DNA of 64,000 nt, taken from contig OZ242312.1 of assembly GCA_965207805.1 (NCBI GenBank), positions 682,001 through 746,000 on the forward strand. The letters are read 5' to 3'. The DNA comes from Palauibacter sp965207805. Its GTDB lineage: Bacteria; Gemmatimonadota; Gemmatimonadetes; Palauibacterales; Palauibacteraceae. Positions 34,613 to 42,623 of this stretch are shown in pieces (position 1 is the first letter of the stretch; every line of letters starts with the position of its first letter). The notes below the pieces were generated by a model. The model did not search any database, was not told the origin of the DNA, and worked only from the letters and a program-made list of their open reading frames with translations. Made by a program: the position numbers and the translations under genes.

Positions 34613-36061
34613 TTGTCACACGTTGTGACACAAACCACTGCTCGAGCCGGCGGGGGGCTGCTCCTCGGCGGCGTACTCCTGTGGGCGTGCTCGGCCGGTT
34701 CTGGTGCCGGCGGTACGGCCTCGGAGGACGGCCGGCTCCTGATCGAAGGCGGTACGGTCGTCGTGATGGACGCCGCCGGCACCGTCCTCGAGGGGGGCGC
34801 GGTACTCGTGGAGAGGGACAGGATCTCCGCCATCCTCGACGGTGAAGCTCCCCGCCCCGCCGGCGTGCCGGTGCTCGACGCGACGGGGCACCTCGTGATC
34901 CCCGGACTCGTCAACACGCATGGCCACGCCGCGATGTCGCTCCTGCGGGGACTCGCCGACGACATGCCGCTGATGACCTGGCTGAACGAGCACATCTTCC
35001 CCGCCGAAGCCGAACTGGTCGATTCCGAGTTCGTCTATTGGGGCACGCTGCTCTCGTCCATCGAGATGTTGAAAAGCGGGACGACGACGTTCGCGGACAT
35101 GTACTACTTCCGGGATGACGCGGCGCGGGCGGTCATCGACGCGGGCATCCGCGCCGTCATGGGCCCGCATGTCATCGGCTTCCCCGCCCCCGACTTCGCC
35201 TCACCGGCGGCGACGCTGGCCGACGCGGCCGGGTTCATGGAGACGTATCGCGACCATCCCACGCTGGTTCCGGGAACCGCCGCACACTCGCTGTACACGA
35301 CGTCCCTCGACGATGTGCGCGGCGCGCTGCGGTTGGCCATCGACCACGGTGCCCCGTTTCAGATCCACACGGCCGAAGACGCGAGCGAGTTCGCGACGGC
35401 GACGGAACGGACCGGGATGGGGGTGGTGGAGGCCCTCGAGTCCCTCGGCGCGCTCCGCCCAGGCACTGTGCTCGCCCACTCCATCTACCTCTCGGACGAG
35501 GACATCGAACGCATCGCGGCCGGGGGCGCCGGGGTCTCACACAACCCGCAGAGCAACCTCAAGCTGGGAATCCCGCGGGCGGCGCCGGTCGTGAAGCTGC
35601 TCGCCGCCGGCATCCCCGTGGGGCTGGGGACGGACGGCGCGGCGAGCAACAACGACCTCGACCTGTTCGACGAGATGGACTCGGCCGCCAAGCTCCACAA
35701 GTTCACGAACGCCGACCCGACGGCGCTCCCCGCCGAGACCGTCTTTCGCATGGCCACGATGGGCGGCGCCCGCGTGCTCAATCTCCACGACCGCATCGGG
35801 TCGCTCGAGCCGGGCAAGCGGGCGGACATCGTGCTGCTCGATACGCGGCGCGCCGGGCTCACGCCCCTCTACAACGTCTATTCCCACCTCGTGTACGCGG
35901 CGCGGGGGAGCGACGTCTCCACGGTCCTCGTGAACGGCCGCGTCGTCGTCAGGGACGGCCAGGTGCTCACGGTCGACGAGGCGGAGGTCATGGAGCGGGC
36001 GTACACCTTCCGCGACCGGGTGCGGGAGGTCATCGCCCGGGTGGCCGAGGAGGCGCGCTAG
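34613..36061 (+). CDS. MTA/SAH-deaminase-like amidohydrolase, lipoprotein
   Basis: Amidohydrolase of about 480 residues in the group that deaminates S-adenosylhomocysteine, methylthioadenosine or related purines. HGHAAMS (metal-binding HxH), HTAEDAS, SHNPQSNLKLGIPRAAPV and LGTDGAASNNDLDLFDEM are the family signatures. The leader, GGLLLGGVLLWAC, ends in a lipobox, which is unusual because this family is normally cytoplasmic. The start could be TTG 34613, 3 nt after the peroxiredoxin stop, or GTG 34625; neither has a strong ribosome site. It is likely coupled to the peroxiredoxin. Confidence 0.87.
   Translation: MSHVVTQTTARAGGGLLLGGVLLWACSAGSGAGGTASEDGRLLIEGGTVVVMDAAGTVLEGGAVLVERDRISAILDGEAPRPAGVPVLDATGHLVIPGLVNTHGHAAMSLLRGLADDMPLMTWLNEHIFPAEAELVDSEFVYWGTLLSSIEMLKSGTTTFADMYYFRDDAARAVIDAGIRAVMGPHVIGFPAPDFASPAATLADAAGFMETYRDHPTLVPGTAAHSLYTTSLDDVRGALRLAIDHGAPFQIHTAEDASEFATATERTGMGVVEALESLGALRPGTVLAHSIYLSDEDIERIAAGGAGVSHNPQSNLKLGIPRAAPVVKLLAAGIPVGLGTDGAASNNDLDLFDEMDSAAKLHKFTNADPTALPAETVFRMATMGGARVLNLHDRIGSLEPGKRADIVLLDTRRAGLTPLYNVYSHLVYAARGSDVSTVLVNGRVVVRDGQVLTVDEAEVMERAYTFRDRVREVIARVAEEAR
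34614..34630. promoter_or_regulatory. Inverted repeat TGTCACA-CGT-TGTGACA at the peroxiredoxin/amidohydrolase junction
   Basis: Perfect 7-bp arms (34614-34620, 34624-34630) with a 3-bp centre, straddling the possible start codons. The half-sites resemble CRP/FNR-type TGTGA/TCACA but in the reversed order and with a shorter centre. It could be an operator for the second gene or a translational hairpin. Confidence 0.45.
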
Positions 36062-36098
36062 TCGCTCCGGGCCGAGTAGGGCTACCGGGTGTGGAAGG

Positions 36099-36719
36099 CT
36101 ATGCGCCGCTCGCGTGTCCCGGCGCGGCAGGCGGCGTCCAGCCCGTCGCGGCCCGGCGTTCCTGCACGCAGCGCTTGAAGCGGAAGGCATTCTCGGGCAG
36201 GGCGAAGTCCATCCCGTAGTTGTCGGGACCCACGGCGTCGACGCGCGCCACGATCACGCCGAGGTCATCCCGCTCCATCGCCTCGACGAACACTTCCCCG
36301 AACGCCATCGGCGAGTCCACGGCCACCGCGTGCTCGATCCCGGCCCCGCGCGCGATCGCGGCGAGATCCGTGACGCCCGAGGTGGTGTGCGACTCGAACC
36401 CTCCCGTCGAGAGGAGGCTCCCGTTGTCGAAGATGATGTGGAGGAGGTTCCGGGGCCGGTAGCGTGCGAGGGTGGTGAAGGTGCCGAGGTTCATCAGCGC
36501 CGATCCGTCCCCGTCCAGCACGACCACCCTCTCGTGCGGCAGATGGTTCGCGAGGCCGAGGCCGATCGACGAGGCGAGCCCCATCGCGTGCTGCAGGTAG
36601 AAGAAGTTCTCGCGGTGGCCGAGGTCGTACAGTTCCTGGGCGCAGGCCCCCATGATCGTGACGACCAGCTTGTCCTCGATCTCGGGGTAGATCAGTTCCA
36701 GGCAGTCCTCCCGCCGCAT
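36099..36719 (-). CDS. ThDP-dependent decarboxylase beta subunit (sulfopyruvate/phosphonopyruvate decarboxylase-like)
   Basis: Carries the cofactor-binding Pyr-phosphate half of a split thiamine diphosphate enzyme; 206 residues. GDGSALMNLGTFTTLARYRPRN followed by IIFDNGSLLSTGG matches the GDG...DN thiamine diphosphate motif. Homologues are ComE (sulfopyruvate decarboxylase, coenzyme M route) and the C-terminal half of phosphonopyruvate decarboxylase. A third possibility is another 2-oxoacid. It is read after its alpha partner (37 nt gap). No other coenzyme M or phosphonate genes are in the window, so the substrate remains open. Confidence 0.82.
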   Translation of the reverse strand: MRREDCLELIYPEIEDKLVVTIMGACAQELYDLGHRENFFYLQHAMGLASSIGLGLANHLPHERVVVLDGDGSALMNLGTFTTLARYRPRNLLHIIFDNGSLLSTGGFESHTTSGVTDLAAIARGAGIEHAVAVDSPMAFGEVFVEAMERDDLGVIVARVDAVGPDNYGMDFALPENAFRFKRCVQERRAATGWTPPAAPGHASGA

Positions 36720-36756
36720 CAGGCCTCCTTCCCCCGCCTGGATCCGCTATGCCGCA

Positions 36757-37266
36757 TCACACTTCCATGAGGTCGCGCGTCAGCAGCAGCGCGACGGGCG
36801 AGAGCGAACTCTGCGACAGCGTGTACGCCTCGGCGATCTCCTTCGCGACGAGCGCCGGATCTCTCGCGTGGTGGTAGGGGATGTTGAGCGCCTGAAGCAA
36901 ACCCTCCGTCACGATCCCGCCACGAGTGTGCCACGGATACGGCTCGCCCCAGTGACCCCGGACCGCGATGAGCATGCAGAGCGGGACGGAATAGAGCTGG
37001 GCGAGGGAGATGATCCCGTTCATCGCGGCGAAGAAGCCGTGGTTCTGCATGAGCAGGATGTGCGGCTCGCCGGCGAAGTAGGCCCCGGCCGCGATTCCGA
37101 CCGCCTCCTCCTCCTTGGCGACCTGGATGAGGTCGACCTCGGGATCGTCCTCGGCGCGCTGCAGGAGGAGACCGAGCCAGGTCTCCGGCAGGGCGGAGAT
37201 GCTCCGGATGCCGGCGGCCTTGATCCCGTCGAAGATGGCCTTCGAGTTCTCGTAGGAGACGGTCAT
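36757..37266 (-). CDS. ThDP-dependent decarboxylase alpha subunit (ComD-like)
   Basis: Supplies the pyrimidine-binding half of the split decarboxylase; 169 residues. The catalytic Glu lies in VAKEEEAVGIAAGAYFAG, and LLMQNHGFFAAMNGIISL is the conserved substrate and dimer region of ComD-type subunits. The start ATG at 37266 lies before MTVSYENSKAIFDGIKAAGI, the usual N-terminus. It forms one transcription unit with the beta subunit and is divergent from the nitrile hydratase operon across 131 bp, suggesting shared control or a linked pathway. Confidence 0.82.
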   Translation of the reverse strand: MTVSYENSKAIFDGIKAAGIRSISALPETWLGLLLQRAEDDPEVDLIQVAKEEEAVGIAAGAYFAGEPHILLMQNHGFFAAMNGIISLAQLYSVPLCMLIAVRGHWGEPYPWHTRGGIVTEGLLQALNIPYHHARDPALVAKEIAEAYTLSQSSLSPVALLLTRDLMEV

Positions 37267-37397
37267 GGGCCGAAGGGTGCGCGGACGGCTCGGGCGGCGC
37301 AATCCCGCCGGCGCGGCGGCCCGTCGCGCCAAAACGGCGCACAGGTTGCGCCACGCGGCGACCCGTGAACACCATGAACACCCAGCAAGGAGTGCGT

Positions 37398-38165
37398 ATG
37401 GACGAATCGGAAGGGCGGCCGGTCGACCGGCGCGGGTTCATCAGGGACGCGGCGGTGGGTGCGGCCGCATTCGCCGCCCCGGGGAAGCTGATGGCCGACC
37501 AGACGGAGTCTCACGATCACGGCCATGATCACGGCCACGACCACGATCACGACCACCAGGACGTGCCGCCGGACATCGCGCTCCGGGTGCGGGCGCTGGA
37601 GTCCGTCCTCGTGGAGAAGGGGATGGTGGACTCGGCGGCGCTGGACGAGATCGTCGACACGTACGAGAACCGGATCGGCCCGCGGAACGGAGCCGAGGTC
37701 GTCGCGCGCGCGTGGGTCGATCCCGCGTACCGGGAGCGCCTCCTCGCGGATGGGACCGCGGCGATCGGCGAACTCGGCTATCTCGGCGGCCAGGGCGAAC
37801 ACATGAAGGTGGTGGCGAACACTCCGGAGGTGCATAACCTCGTCGTGTGTACCCTCTGCTCGTGCTACCCGTGGCCGACGCTGGGGCTCCCACCCGTGTG
37901 GTACAAGTCCGCCCCCTTCCGGGCGCGGGCGGTGATCGAACCGCGCGCCGTGCTGAGCGAGTTCGGCCTCGACGTGCCCGAGGATGTCGAGGTCCGCGTC
38001 TGGGACAGCACGGCGGAGATCCGCTATCTCGTGCTCCCCGAGCGGCCCGACGGCACCGAGGACATGACGGAGGAGGAGTTGGCGGGGATCGTCAGCCGTG
38101 ACTCGATGATCGGCGTGGCGCGGGTCGAGGTGCCGTCCGGCGGCCCGTCGGGAGGCGACCAGTGA
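37398..38165 (+). CDS. nthA: Cobalt-type nitrile hydratase alpha subunit with twin-arginine-like leader and His/Asp-rich segment
   Basis: Hydrates nitriles to amides at a low-spin cobalt centre; 255 residues. The metal site is CTLCSC (residues 151-156), the VCTLCSC form typical of cobalt enzymes; NRIGPRNGAEVVARAWVDP and the REP...DVEVRVWDSTAEIRYLVLP blocks match alpha subunits throughout. Unusually, residues 11-12 are RR followed by GFIRDAAVGAAAFAAPG, like a Tat signal, then eight His alternating with Asp or Gly at 39-53. Both precede the conserved domain (from about 56). ATG 37398 follows an AAGGAG site; GTG/ATG starts at 37365-37374 are less well placed. The end overlaps the beta gene by GTGA. 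Confidence 0.93.
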   Translation: MDESEGRPVDRRGFIRDAAVGAAAFAAPGKLMADQTESHDHGHDHGHDHDHDHQDVPPDIALRVRALESVLVEKGMVDSAALDEIVDTYENRIGPRNGAEVVARAWVDPAYRERLLADGTAAIGELGYLGGQGEHMKVVANTPEVHNLVVCTLCSCYPWPTLGLPPVWYKSAPFRARAVIEPRAVLSEFGLDVPEDVEVRVWDSTAEIRYLVLPERPDGTEDMTEEELAGIVSRDSMIGVARVEVPSGGPSGGDQ

Positions 38166-38818
38166 ACACGATCCACGACATGGGCGGCATGGACGGCTTC
38201 GGCCCGATCGGGCCCGAGGAGAACGAACCCGTCTTCCACCACCGCTGGGAAGGGCGTGTGTACGCGCTCACCAGGGCGGTCGGTCCGTGGGGCCGGGGGC
38301 GCGAATGGCCGTCCTTCCGCTACACGCTCGAGAGCATCCCCCCCGTCGAATACCTCAGCATGTCCTACTACGAGCGCTGGTTTCGGATGATGACGACCCG
38401 GCTGCTCGTAAGCGGTCTCATCTCCGAGACCGAACTGGAGACGGGTTATCCGGATCCGGGGGCGCCGCGGCCGGAGCTGCTCCCGCCTTCGAACACCGGG
38501 GCGCCGGGGGCCGGGCTCCTCGACATGGACGTGCCGGCACGCTTCGGACCGGACGACCGGGTGCGCGCGCGTAACCTGCACCCGCGCGGCCACACGCGGC
38601 AGCCGCGCTACGTCCGCGGGCGGCAGGGAACCGTGGTCCAGGACTACGGCGTCTACGCGCTGCAGGACACGGACGAGGACGGACGGCGTCCCGTCGACCG
38701 CCGCCCGCAACACGTCTACTCGGTGCGCTTCGAGTCGGAGGAACTGTGGGGCGAGCGGGGCGGCGCGAGCGACGCGGTGTACGTGGACCTGTGGGAAGAC
38801 TACCTGGAGCCGGCGTGA
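38162..38818 (+). CDS. nthB: Nitrile hydratase beta subunit
   Basis: Forms the heterodimer that completes the nitrile hydratase active site; 218 residues. The N-terminus NTIHDMGGMDGFGPI, EPVFHHRWEGRVYALTRAV and YYERWFRMMTTRLLVSG are characteristic of beta subunits, as is the SH3-like C-terminal half (ARFGPDDRVRARNLHPRGHTRQPRYVRGRQG ... DVYVDLWEDYL-like). The start is GTG 38162 inside the alpha stop. It has no signal of its own, so if the alpha chain is exported by Tat, the beta chain would have to be carried as a folded complex. Confidence 0.93.
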   Translation: MNTIHDMGGMDGFGPIGPEENEPVFHHRWEGRVYALTRAVGPWGRGREWPSFRYTLESIPPVEYLSMSYYERWFRMMTTRLLVSGLISETELETGYPDPGAPRPELLPPSNTGAPGAGLLDMDVPARFGPDDRVRARNLHPRGHTRQPRYVRGRQGTVVQDYGVYALQDTDEDGRRPVDRRPQHVYSVRFESEELWGERGGASDAVYVDLWEDYLEPA

Positions 38819-39195
38819 TGTCCGGGGCCGAGCGCGTCGACGCCGAGCGTCTCGCGGCGCTCCCTCCCCTGCCCGCCGACGAGGAGGGCCCGGTGTTCGA
38901 GGCGCCGTGGCAGGCGCAGGCCTTCGCGCTTGCCGTCAAGCTCTCCGAGGAGGGGCACTTCACCTGGAAGGAGTGGGCCGGGACGCTCGCCGACGAACTC
39001 GCCGAGGCGGAGGCGCGCGGCGAGCCGGACGACGGCTCCCGGTACTACCACCACTGGGTCGCCGCCCTCGAACGGCTCGTCGTCGACCGCCGGCTGAGTT
39101 CCTCCGCGGCTCTCGACGATTGCAAGGAGGCGTGGGCGGACGCCTACCGCCACACCCCCCACGGCCAGCCCGTGGAACTGCACCGCACCGACTGA
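38818..39195 (+). CDS. Nitrile hydratase accessory/activator protein
   Basis: Small protein of 125 residues related to the N-terminal part of beta subunits, which in cobalt nitrile hydratases delivers the metal (NhlE/P14K-type role). Visible: FEAPWQAQAFALAVKLSEEGHFTWKEWAGTLADEL, and YYHHWVAALERLVVDR, mirroring the beta helix region. The ATG overlaps the beta stop by one base (TGATG). It closes the operon, which is followed by the CGTTCCCGCGGGAACG palindrome and the propeller gene. Confidence 0.88.
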   Translation: MSGAERVDAERLAALPPLPADEEGPVFEAPWQAQAFALAVKLSEEGHFTWKEWAGTLADELAEAEARGEPDDGSRYYHHWVAALERLVVDRRLSSSAALDDCKEAWADAYRHTPHGQPVELHRTD

Positions 39196-39206
39196 ACATA
39201 GCCACG

Positions 39207-39222
39207 CGTTCCCGCGGGAACG
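39207..39222. promoter_or_regulatory. 16-bp palindrome CGTTCCCGCGGGAACG, copy 2
   Basis: Lies in the 52-nt gap between the nitrile hydratase accessory gene and the large propeller gene, identical to copies at 16429-16444 and 61954-61969. Confidence 0.5.
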
Positions 39223-39247
39223 TCTTTCTCGAAGCTGGGAGGCGACG

Positions 39248-42200
39248 ATGCGCCATCACGATCACTCGCCGTCGCTCGGGATCCTCTTCTCGATCTTGCT
39301 AATTCCCGCCCTGGCCTGTGCGGATCCGGAAGACGTACCGGATCGGGACGCGGCGGGCGGGGTGCCAGGCGGCTCGGTCGACGCGTCGGTGCTCGAGGTG
39401 CTGGAGTGGCGGCCCATCGGCCCGTGGCGGGGCGGGAAGTCCATCGCCGGGGCCGGGCACCCAACGGAACCCGGCGTGTTCTACATGGGGAGCACGAACG
39501 GAGGCGGCGTCTGGAAGACGGACGACGCCGGGGTGAGCTGGCACAACCTGTCGGACGGGTACTTCGGGACGACAACGGTCTCTTCGCTGGCAATCTCGGA
39601 GTCGGATCCCGACATCCTCTACGTCGGCACGGGAGACGTCTCGTTCCGCACCAACATCTCGCGCGGCGACGGACTCTACCGTTCGGATGACGCCGGACGC
39701 ACGTGGCGGAACATGGGACTCGCGGACACCCGGAACCTCTCGGCCATCGAGGTCCACCCGCGCGACCCGGACCTCGTCTACGCCGCCTCTCACGGGCACG
39801 GGTTCATCCCGGACGAGAACCGGGGCGTGTACCGCTCCCGCGACGGCGGCGAGACGTGGGAGCGCGTCCTGTACGTAGACGACGAAACCGGGGTCATCGA
39901 CCTCGTCATGGACCGGAGCGCGCCCGGCACACTCTACGCGGCGACATGGAACGGTCGGCGCTTTCCGTGGACGATCAAGGACGCCGGGCCTGGCAACGGG
40001 GTGTGGAAGACGACGGACGGGGGCGACACCTGGGAGGACATCTCGGCGGCCCCTGGACTCCCCGCCGGCCTGAAGGGGCGGATCTCGCTCGACATCTCCC
40101 GGTCGCGGCCGAATCGCGTGTGGGCGCTGATGACCGCCGAAGGGGACGGCACGGGTGGCCTCTACACCGCCGACGCGCCCGGACAGGCGGACTGGCTCCC
40201 GTGCCGCGACTACTACTGCTCCGGCAACGGGCTCTACCGCTCCGAGGACGGCGGCCGCAGCTGGGAGCGGGTGGCCGACAACCCCAACTTCTTCCAGCGC
40301 CCGTGGTACTACACGCACGTCGCGGCCGACCCCACCGACCCGGATGTCGTGCACGTGCTCAACACGTCGATCTGGAAGTCTACGGATGGGGGCGAGAGCT
40401 TCACCGCCCTCACGACCCTCCCGCACGGCGACCACCACGCGCTCTGGATCGACCCCGCTGATTCACGCCGCATGCTGGGCGGGGGCGACGGCGGCGCGAC
40501 CGTGACGCTCAACGGGGGGCGCACCTGGTCGTCGGTCGAGAACCAGCCCACGGGCCAGATGTACAACGCCTCGGTCGACGACGACTTCCCCTACAACGTG
40601 TGCGCGCCGCAGCAGGACAACACGAGCATCTGCGTGCCCAGCCGCTCCGACGAGGGCGCGATCTGGGACTACCAGCGCTGGACGACGGCCGCGGCCGAGA
40701 ACGGGGGGATCGCGGTCCACCCCGACCGGCTCGACGTGAGCTACGGGGGCGACCACCACTGGATCGCGCGCGTGGACCGCTCGACGGGAGAGCGCCGCTG
40801 GATCTCCGTCTGGGGGGAGAACTACTACGGCACGGGCGAGGACCAGCTCCGGTATCGGCAGGTGTGGGACGTAAAGCTCTTCCTCTCGCCGCACGACCCG
40901 GACGTGATGTACACGGCGACCCAGTACGTGCACCGTTCGACGGACGAGGGCGAGAGCTGGGCGGACATCTCCCCCGACCTCACGCGCGCCGACGAGACCC
41001 GCTTCGAAGCGACGCCCCCCTCCGATCGCGGCGAGTTCTGGGGCCTCACGCGCGAGAATGTGGGAATCGAGTGGTATGCCGCGATCGCAAGCATCGCCGA
41101 GTCGCCCCTGCGGGAAGGGGTGCTGTGGACGGGCTCGAACGACGGCCTCGTGTACATCTCGACGGACGGAGGAGGAAGCTGGGAGAACGTCACGCCGCCC
41201 GACATGGAGCCCGACACCTGGGTGAGCGTGGTCGAGCCGTCGCGTCACGATCCGGCGGCGGCCTACGTCTCCGCCAACCGGCACATGATGGGGGACGACG
41301 CGCCGTCCGTGTGGGCGACCTCGGACTACGGCGCCACCTGGCGCCGCATCGACGCGGACTTCCCCGCGGACGACTTCGTGTGGGTCGTGCGGGAGGACGA
41401 CGAGCAGCCGGGACTCCTCTACGCCGGCGCGGAGTGGAGCGGCGTGTGGGTGAGCCTGGACGACGGGGAGAACTGGCACTCGCTGCGACTCAACCTGCCG
41501 GTCACGCCGGTGCGCGACATCAAGGTGAAGGAGGGCGACATCGTCGCGGCCACGCACGGGCGCGCACACTGGGTCCTCGACGACATTTCGCCGCTGCGGC
41601 AGCTCGCGGCGGCGGGAGTGGCGGTGCGCGGCGACGGCGGCGGACCGGACGCGGACGACGGCGTGCGCCTGTTCACGCCACGGCCCACGATCCGGTTCCG
41701 CGAAATGGTCACCCGGGCCACCTTCGGCGGCCTCTGGATGCCGAACCCGCCGAGCGGCGTCGTCCTCCGCTACTACCTGCCCCGCGCCCCCGAGGGCGAG
41801 GTCCGCCTGTCGATTCACGAGGCGGGCGACGACGGGGCCGAGGGGGCGGAAATCCGCACCTTCTCGAGCCTGGGGGCCGCCCCCGAGCCGGGGCCGGATC
41901 TCATCGACCCGGCGGACCTGGTGGAGCCGGGGCTCCCCGCCGAGGCCGGGGCGAACGCCTTCGAGTGGGACATGCGGTATCCGGAGCCCGTGGACTGGGT
42001 CCCGAAGACGCTCTACCGCCATCGCGATCCGTACGGGCCGCTGGCGCCCCCAGGCCACTACGAGGCGCGGCTGACAGTGGACGGCGAGACGTTCGCGGCC
42101 CCGTTCGAGATCGTGCCGGACCCGCGCGTGGCGACGCCGCAGACCGAGTTCGACGAACAGTTCGGCTTCCTGATCGCGATCCGGGAGAAGATCGGCGAGA

Positions 42201-42595
42201 ACCACCGGGCCGTGTCCCGCATCCATAATCTGCGGCGGCGGATCGTGGAGGCGATCGAGGCCGCGGCGGGGACGGAGGGCGCGGCCGACATCGCGCGCGC
42301 CGGAGCCGAACTCGACGCCCGGCTGTGGGAGATCGAGGACCAGTTGCGGCAGTTCCGGCCCTCGCGAGAGCATCGCGCCAAGCAGGAACTCATCAACTGG
42401 CCGGTCCGTCTCGACGACAAGTTCGCGAAGCTGCTCGAACACGCGGAGGCATCGGACGCGGCGCCCACATCGCGCGACCGCATGCTGTTCGACGACCTGT
42501 CGGAACGTCAGGAGGAACAGATCGAGGAACTCGGCTTCATCGAGGAAGGCGAGGCGGCCCGCTTCTTCGACGCCGCCAGAGGCGGAGGTCCCTGA
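39248..42595 (+). CDS. Large sialidase-like BNR/VPS10-type beta-propeller lipoprotein
   Basis: Exported protein of 1115 residues with a lipobox leader (LIPALAC). At least ten Asp-box (S/T-x-D-x-G-x-T/S-W) repeats are visible, for instance DDAGVSWH, SDDAGRTWRN, RDGGETWER, TDGGDTWED, EDGGRSWER, TDEGESWAD, TDGGGSWEN and DDGENWHS. They build two sialidase-like propellers over about residues 50-770. A C-terminal part (from about 850) adds a FEWDMRYP-type Ig-like domain and a coiled segment. This family is abundant in Gemmatimonadota and is usually annotated glycosyl hydrolase, but no glycosidase catalytic residues are evident. Probable binding or protein-processing role. Confidence 0.9.
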   Translation: MRHHDHSPSLGILFSILLIPALACADPEDVPDRDAAGGVPGGSVDASVLEVLEWRPIGPWRGGKSIAGAGHPTEPGVFYMGSTNGGGVWKTDDAGVSWHNLSDGYFGTTTVSSLAISESDPDILYVGTGDVSFRTNISRGDGLYRSDDAGRTWRNMGLADTRNLSAIEVHPRDPDLVYAASHGHGFIPDENRGVYRSRDGGETWERVLYVDDETGVIDLVMDRSAPGTLYAATWNGRRFPWTIKDAGPGNGVWKTTDGGDTWEDISAAPGLPAGLKGRISLDISRSRPNRVWALMTAEGDGTGGLYTADAPGQADWLPCRDYYCSGNGLYRSEDGGRSWERVADNPNFFQRPWYYTHVAADPTDPDVVHVLNTSIWKSTDGGESFTALTTLPHGDHHALWIDPADSRRMLGGGDGGATVTLNGGRTWSSVENQPTGQMYNASVDDDFPYNVCAPQQDNTSICVPSRSDEGAIWDYQRWTTAAAENGGIAVHPDRLDVSYGGDHHWIARVDRSTGERRWISVWGENYYGTGEDQLRYRQVWDVKLFLSPHDPDVMYTATQYVHRSTDEGESWADISPDLTRADETRFEATPPSDRGEFWGLTRENVGIEWYAAIASIAESPLREGVLWTGSNDGLVYISTDGGGSWENVTPPDMEPDTWVSVVEPSRHDPAAAYVSANRHMMGDDAPSVWATSDYGATWRRIDADFPADDFVWVVREDDEQPGLLYAGAEWSGVWVSLDDGENWHSLRLNLPVTPVRDIKVKEGDIVAATHGRAHWVLDDISPLRQLAAAGVAVRGDGGGPDADDGVRLFTPRPTIRFREMVTRATFGGLWMPNPPSGVVLRYYLPRAPEGEVRLSIHEAGDDGAEGAEIRTFSSLGAAPEPGPDLIDPADLVEPGLPAEAGANAFEWDMRYPEPVDWVPKTLYRHRDPYGPLAPPGHYEARLTVDGETFAAPFEIVPDPRVATPQTEFDEQFGFLIAIREKIGENHRAVSRIHNLRRRIVEAIEAAAGTEGAADIARAGAELDARLWEIEDQLRQFRPSREHRAKQELINWPVRLDDKFAKLLEHAEASDAAPTSRDRMLFDDLSERQEEQIEELGFIEEGEAARFFDAARGGGP

Positions 42596-42623
42596 ACCGC
42601 CCGGCGTCCGGGGTCGGCGGCCG

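Noticed and set aside
39248..42595. True glycosyl hydrolase or sialidase
   Set aside because: Asp boxes are abundant, but the catalytic Arg triad, Tyr and Glu of sialidases are not apparent, so only a propeller call is supported.
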